Of a stretch of 64,000 nt of DNA, positions 59,601-64,000 are shown one piece after another. Where the stretch lies: NCBI RefSeq assembly GCF_910592395.1, contig NC_088325.1, positions 186,001 to 250,000 of the forward strand. The letters are read 5' to 3'. The stretch is from Lineus longissimus (lineage: Eukaryota > Nemertea > Pilidiophora > Heteronemertea > Lineidae). Within the stretch, counting starts at the first letter, position 1. Each line of letters begins with the position of its first letter. Below the pieces are notes generated by a model. The model had not been told where the DNA came from and made no database searches. It saw only the letters and a list, made by a program, of their open reading frames with translations. The translations under genes were made by a program, and so were the position numbers.

Positions 59601-60492
59601 AAACCCGGCATGTCAGGGTGGAAAGATGACACCCAGGTCATCCTATGACAACAAAGATGAAGTTCCTACAACTGGCATCATAACCAGTGTCGGCAATTAC
59701 ATGCTATATCTCCTCTTGTTCCAGCCGACCCCAAGCCCGAGCTGTCTTGGTGGCAAGAAGGCACCAAGCGCATCTTAGATGACAACAAACACGAGGTTCA
59801 GAAGTTTGACTTCCCCACCGGGATCATGACCACTAAAGGCAACTACATGACCAGCATGAGGATCAACAATGTGCAGTCTGGCGACTATGGCAACTACACA
59901 TGCATGGCAGAAAACATCTATGGAAAAAAGGCGACCACCATTACACTATTTTGTAAGTCAATGCCCCTCTTACAGGATGAGCGCCCCTGGTGATCGAGTT
60001 CTGGCTGTCTTCTGGGGTCAGCCTTACAAACATCAAGTGAGTCGCGAGGTCAAAATCTACAGGCTGACTCCATACCTCGATGAAGTTTGGTCATCCCTTA
60101 TCCAGAATGAGACGGTGAAAGTTATGATGGCTAATGAAATAATTTTATATGTCCCGCAAAAGTAATTCAAATCTCCATTCTTTTAGAAATCTCGACCTCA
60201 TGCACATTCTATGTTTGTGGTCTGCGAAAAACGAAAGTGATGGGTTTCCCAACTCCGTGGCACACTACGTTTGAGATCAACGGAAGAGAAGACATTGATA
60301 TCAACTATTCTTCTCTGCATTTATCTTTCCAGATCACAACATTTTATGATTTGAACTGTTTTTCTTCCAGACACACCAACATGCCAGGGTGCCAACTGCC
60401 TCTTCGAATTAAGAAGCAACAGTGGAGTCCAGATTCAAGGATCTTACCTCTTGATTATCGCATGGGCGGCAATGGTTTACCTAAAGTTTTAA
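53676..60492 (+). CDS. IgSF gene D: three-Ig, GPI-type surface protein, 7 exons, 385 aa
   Basis: Exons 53676-53745 (candidate signal peptide, YILFGAMIFGNLQQ), 56226-56326, 57299-57572, 58024-58184, 59193-59394, 59725-59952 and 60371-60492. All junctions are GT-AG and the spliced frame is open for 385 codons. Ig1 has MLNCTL ... LVWQK ... DAGEYRC; Ig2 has LHCKATG ... ISWSRPNG ... GLYRCKADNN; Ig3 has LSCIV ... LSWWQEG ... GNYTCMAEN. The last exon has TPTCQGANC and a hydrophobic tail (YLLIIAWAAMVYLKF) typical of a GPI signal. The two Ig3 exons of A, B and C are fused into one here. Exon 1 is the least certain part: it is supported by phase, donor and hydrophobicity only. Confidence 0.8.
54057..54896. 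mobile_element. Foldback element with two outward-facing tRNA-like modules
   Basis: Arms at 54057-54240 and 54713-54896 are long, near-perfect inverted repeats beginning TTAA-AGCTGAACTGCATGC. Inside each arm is a tRNA-like module with A and B boxes: one on the minus strand (about 54335-54250, GAGTTCGAGTCC) and one on the plus strand (54627-54700, TAGCTCAGACGGTTAGAGC and GGTTCGAATCC). The unit lies in intron 1 of IgSF gene D. A second copy, in the opposite orientation, starts at 63488 and runs off the window. TTAA at both ends would fit a piggyBac-type target site. Confidence 0.65.
54949..55212 (-). mobile_element. MITE-like element, copy 3 (inverted)
   Basis: Reverse-complement match to 26831-27063, including GTGACCAGATCACA and CAAGTACCTTTCGCCAGATC. 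It lies in intron 1 of IgSF gene D. Confidence 0.55.
57035..57220 (+). repeat. About 185-bp conserved block, copy 2
   Basis: Closely matches 35695-35883. It ends about 80 bp before the Ig1 exon acceptor in gene D intron 2. Confidence 0.7.
59593..59702 (+). pseudogene. Relic duplicate of the gene D Ig3 exon
   Basis: An acceptor (TTCTGTTTCAG) is followed by a sequence aligning with the first half of the real exon at 59725, up to GGCAATTACATG. A 2-nt deletion after the ATCCTA segment shifts the frame into an immediate TGA. Only about 20 bp separate it from the real exon. Confidence 0.7.
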
Positions 60493-61690
60493 TGAGTCGT
60501 GCTGAACCTATCATAACATTTATATGAGGATGAAGCATAGTAGTACATTCACATTTTGCGAGAGCGCCAGTTATCATGTCACTGCAGCAGTACTCTCTGA
60601 AGATATTGGAGCAAATAATGTGGATGGTGAAAATGGCACACTATTACAAGCCAGAGCTTGTAGTGAACTTCTCTTCAGCTCACTGATCAGTAGGGTTCAG
60701 GTCGTATCAACCTCTGGGTTGTGGGTTTTTATCCCGTTCGGACTTATGTGTTCTCCAATCTCACATTTGGGGTACATCCGGGAACAGTAATTTAGAGGAT
60801 GTTTGTGATACCAAGTGATATATATCTTCCGGACACCCATCCCCACTGTCTGGACATCGAGTTGTGAGGGCACAACATCCTGGATGGTGTCGAGTTGTGA
60901 GAGACACACCTTACCTACAGTGGATTAATTTGTTGGCCAGTTATAGTGTAATTTATGACACTTACAGTTTCTCGGACTTAAGTAGGCGTGGAAGGACGTT
61001 CAAAAATTAAGAGACAAAGTAATTAACATAAGTAGTATTGATAACAGGATAAAAAACCAAGTTGTTGATATAGTAGTCGTATGGTACAAACATGATTGTA
61101 ATGTTGGCTCATCAGTTAAAATACATGTAGTTGATAATGTCATGGCTAGCTTAGCCACGCACTACCTGGTGTACACTACCATTGTACGGACCTAGAATTA
61201 TGGTACTCGCATGATAGTATTGGAGAATTCTTAGTTAAAATACTAGTTGTTGACTTGAAATAATTTCATGGCGATGTTAAGCAAACCACATCACGAACCA
61301 CATGACGAATTCGTCACAATTGCTCCGAACGAACTCGACGATGAGTCGCAGCTCTCTACATAAGACAATAGAGAAGGACTCCCTCGGGATCTTTTACCAC
61401 ACTTTGCTCCTCCCAAAAGCATGTGATATGAGAACCCAAGGGAACACTTCATATGTTTATCAAAAGGTGGCTCTCCAGAAGATTCTGAGGAGACCTCGTC
61501 ATCAGTATATGACCCTAATTCCCCAGGAAAAAGGATGTGCGCATAGTTACTTTGAATCATAAAGAACATCTAGTAGATCATGGTGAAATACACCAACCCT
61601 TATGTACATTAATCACAGGAAATCCTTGATAATTGTAGCCTGAAACGGTAATAAAAAATGTTGGATGTACCTGCTCCCAACCCACATAGT

Positions 61691-62103
61691 CAGTGAGTTG
61701 GGTTTACTCCTGATCAGACTCAGTCCTTAAGTGATATAGAGGCGAGTCACAGGTTCACTCCTGATAAGACTCAGTCCTTAAGTGATATAGAGGCGAGTCA
61801 CAGGTTCATTCCTGATAAGACTCAGTCCTTAAGTGATATAGAGGCGAGTCACAGGTTCATTCCTGATAAGACTCGGCAATCCTCACGTGATATAGAGGTG
61901 AGTCACAGGTTCATTCCTGATAAGACTCATTCCTCACGTGATATGAGGTGAGTCACAGGTTCATTCCTGATAAGACTCATTCCTCACGTGATATAGAGGC
62001 GAGTCACAGGTTCATTCCTGATAAGACTCGTTCCTCACGTGACATAGAGGCGAGTCACAGGTTCATTCCTGATAAGACTCGTTCCTCACGTGACATAGAG
62101 GCT
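61691..62103 (+). repeat. Tandem repeat, 51-bp (17-codon) unit, eight copies
   Basis: Units read GAGTCACAGGTTCATTCCTG, then ATAAGACTC, then a CACGTGA or TTAAGTGA segment. In the last copies the frame encodes SHRFIPDKTRSSRDIEA repeats. A one-base deletion near 61940 separates the earlier copies from this frame. It ends in a frame with MTKVESNPGP. Confidence 0.9.
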
Positions 62104-62982
62104 ATGACCAAGGTTGAAAGTAATCCTGGTCCGCCTCTTCCCTCGTGTGGTTGCTGCTGGTTCCAGCACCTGTGGTCTTTTCCTTGGGAAGGTGGAGTCC
62201 TTGCCTACCTGAAATTAAAGGAGAGGTAGCTGGAGCTAATGCCGGGCCAATACGAATCTAAGTTTCTCAATAGAGGCTGCTACAGATACACATTGCAAAA
62301 GCAAACATAGACCTTACCATTTCTGACACATCGCAAAACTGCCCCCTATACAAGAACGGTGTTACTACTTTATTGACAGCCCGGCATAATCCCTCGCTAC
62401 TCCTCCTTTAAAAGAAGCAGAACCTAATTCTGTGATGTCAGATTCACGAAATGACAGCCCAGAACTAGATTCTGCTGATCACAAGGCGCTGGTTTAATAC
62501 TTACACTATACACTGCTAAATATCTGATCATTTCAAAACAGCTGTAATCGGTGAATCGAGACCAGTCACTCGTGATTTGATTCGTTTATTGTCTGTGCCT
62601 ATGATAAAACTGGAATGTTTAGCTTTGTACAGATCAAGAGATGTGGAAATGGTGTTTTACTTGTGCGATTGAACCCATCCGATTCATCAGATATTTAGCA
62701 ATGATTCCATATGTCGTGACATCCTTCCTTCCTTCCTTCATCACCAGCCGCCATGCAACCAGCGCCACGTGACCCATTTCACCATAAAGGGTCTGTACAA
62801 ATCCTTGGTGTCATAGTCTACACCAATGTTTTATACAAACCCTCTATGGTGAAACGTAGAAAAGTAATACTAGTGGAAGCTCCCAGATGTGTGGATGAGG
62901 CAGAGACTATTTGCAAACTCACAACACTATCGAAAACATTTTATCCATCAATTTCTTTCAATCGCAATACTTTTATTATTAC

Positions 62983-63020
62983 CGCCCCCCCCCCCCCCCC
63001 GACCCCACCCCCCCCCCCCC
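62983..63020 (+). repeat. Poly-C tract
   Basis: Two runs of C interrupted by GACCCCA. Length may be unreliable in the assembly. Confidence 0.85.
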
Positions 63021-63487
63021 GAATTAAATTGTTATGTGTTTTAAAAGATTTCATCGGCAGCACTGTCTCTGGTCCATAATTTTAGAATCACCCTGTATAC
63101 TTATGACCGTTACGCAGTTGACTTGGCTTGTGTACCGTTATATGCCAATGTGTCTACCACTGGTTTCTGCAAGCAGCCTCCTAAGGCATGGCTCCTCATT
63201 TGAGATCTTCCACTCAAAAACACAATCACATCATTCACATTATAATACAACAGTGAGCAAGGCTGCGCTAAATATTTCCCCACCCACCCTGAACTTGGGA
63301 GGAACATGTATGATTTTCAAAATGAAATATTTTACTCAGCCTTGAAAAACAGATGTGCGGGTCCAGAGGCGGAAAAGATCTATTTTAATGAATCGAATTC
63401 TTCTTTGGTGTCAATTAAAATCCGTGGTCACCGATCACTCTCACACGACTGATGACTCTGCTACAGGGGGCGAACAATCTTCCCGAA

Positions 63488-64000
63488 TTAAAGCTGAACT
63501 GCATGCACAAAAGCAGAGCGTCCCATGCGGCAATAGTAAGAAATTCAAACGATCGAAAGGTCCTTCTGAATTCGTCCTGAAACATGATAGACCTCCAATG
63601 CTTCGATGCGCTTGATTTCACAAACCAGCAAGCCACAGGACGATGCGGACAGTCTCGGAGAATTATGGAAGAGAAAAAAATCAAAATCTTCTCCAGGGAT
63701 TCGAACCCGGGATTTCGGGCTAAGAATACGACCGCTCTAACCGTCTGAGCTAGGGGGGCTTTCTTGAGAACTGCTGCCAGTAAATATATCTTATATGAAT
63801 GGCGATTATGCTTTATTTTTGTGAGATGAACCAGAAATTTTCTCAAGTACATGTAACAGAAGAAGTTACCAAGACAAAGGTGAACATTGCTAAGAGAAAA
63901 CGTAGACTCCGCATACATAATCACGCACAGCAAAGAAAAAAATGACTTTCTTCCTTCAGTTGCCCACTGGAAGCCGCTCAAAGATGTTGAACAAAGAATA
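63488..64000 (-). mobile_element. Foldback element, second copy, cut by the window edge
   Basis: Reverse-complement match to 54384-54896: arm (from TTAAAGCTGAACTGC), tRNA-like module on the minus strand at about 63762-63690 (TAGCTCAGACGGTTAGAGC, GGTTCGAATCC), then the central spacer. The other arm would lie beyond 64000. Confidence 0.7.

Larger units (their letters stand above)
60493..64000. other. 3' flank of gene D and repeats
   Basis: No gene is supported. Contents are a possible diverged duplication near 61060-61270, the 51-bp tandem repeat, a TTCC run near 62725-62740, a poly-C tract at about 62983-63020, and the second foldback element copy. Confidence 0.45.

Noticed and set aside
61691-62103. 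CRISPR-like array
   Set aside because: Units are contiguous direct repeats with no variable spacers, in an animal genome.
63690-63762. A functional tRNA gene on the minus strand
   Set aside because: Same mobile-element module as at 54627, with poor acceptor pairing.

Overview
Animal nuclear DNA, most likely from a marine invertebrate. Genes are split by GT-AG introns, products are metazoan cell-surface proteins (C-type lectin, leucine-rich-repeat GPCR, immunoglobulin-superfamily chains with GPI signals), and intergenic DNA is full of minisatellites, MITE-like elements and tRNA-derived repeats. There are no operons and no bacterial signals. The phylum cannot be fixed from the sequence alone; a lophotrochozoan or invertebrate deuterostome would fit.

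Layout. 1-6.9 kb: no convincing gene, dispersed repeats. 6.9-7.2 kb: one PAN/apple-like exon. 7.7-9.95 kb: two uninterrupted ORFs on the + strand (292 and 333 aa) of no family I recognise. 10-20.4 kb: repeats only, including an 84-bp minisatellite. 20.4-25.6 kb (-): a two-exon gene that I reconstruct as a signal peptide, C-type-lectin-like domain, about 30 LRRs and a rhodopsin-type 7TM domain in one chain. 28.6-60.5 kb: a cluster of four paralogous IgSF genes, called A (+), B (+), C (-) and D (+) here. Genes A, B and D are complete: three Ig domains, then a conserved TPTCQG segment and a GPI-type hydrophobic tail. Gene C is seen only in part, and one of its introns holds an antisense gene for a 180-aa two-TM protein. 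60.5-64 kb: 51-bp tandem repeats with a 2A-like motif, and a copy of a foldback element.

How it fits together. The IgSF paralogues share exon phases and often exact exon lengths (161, 202 and 122 nt), which supports the gene models and tandem duplication with one inversion. Gene B has two 161-nt versions of the same Ig2 exon whose phase allows only one to be used at a time. Genes C and D carry decayed duplicates of Ig exons. The Ig cluster and the lectin-LRR-GPCR suggest a region of cell-surface recognition genes, but shared function is inference.
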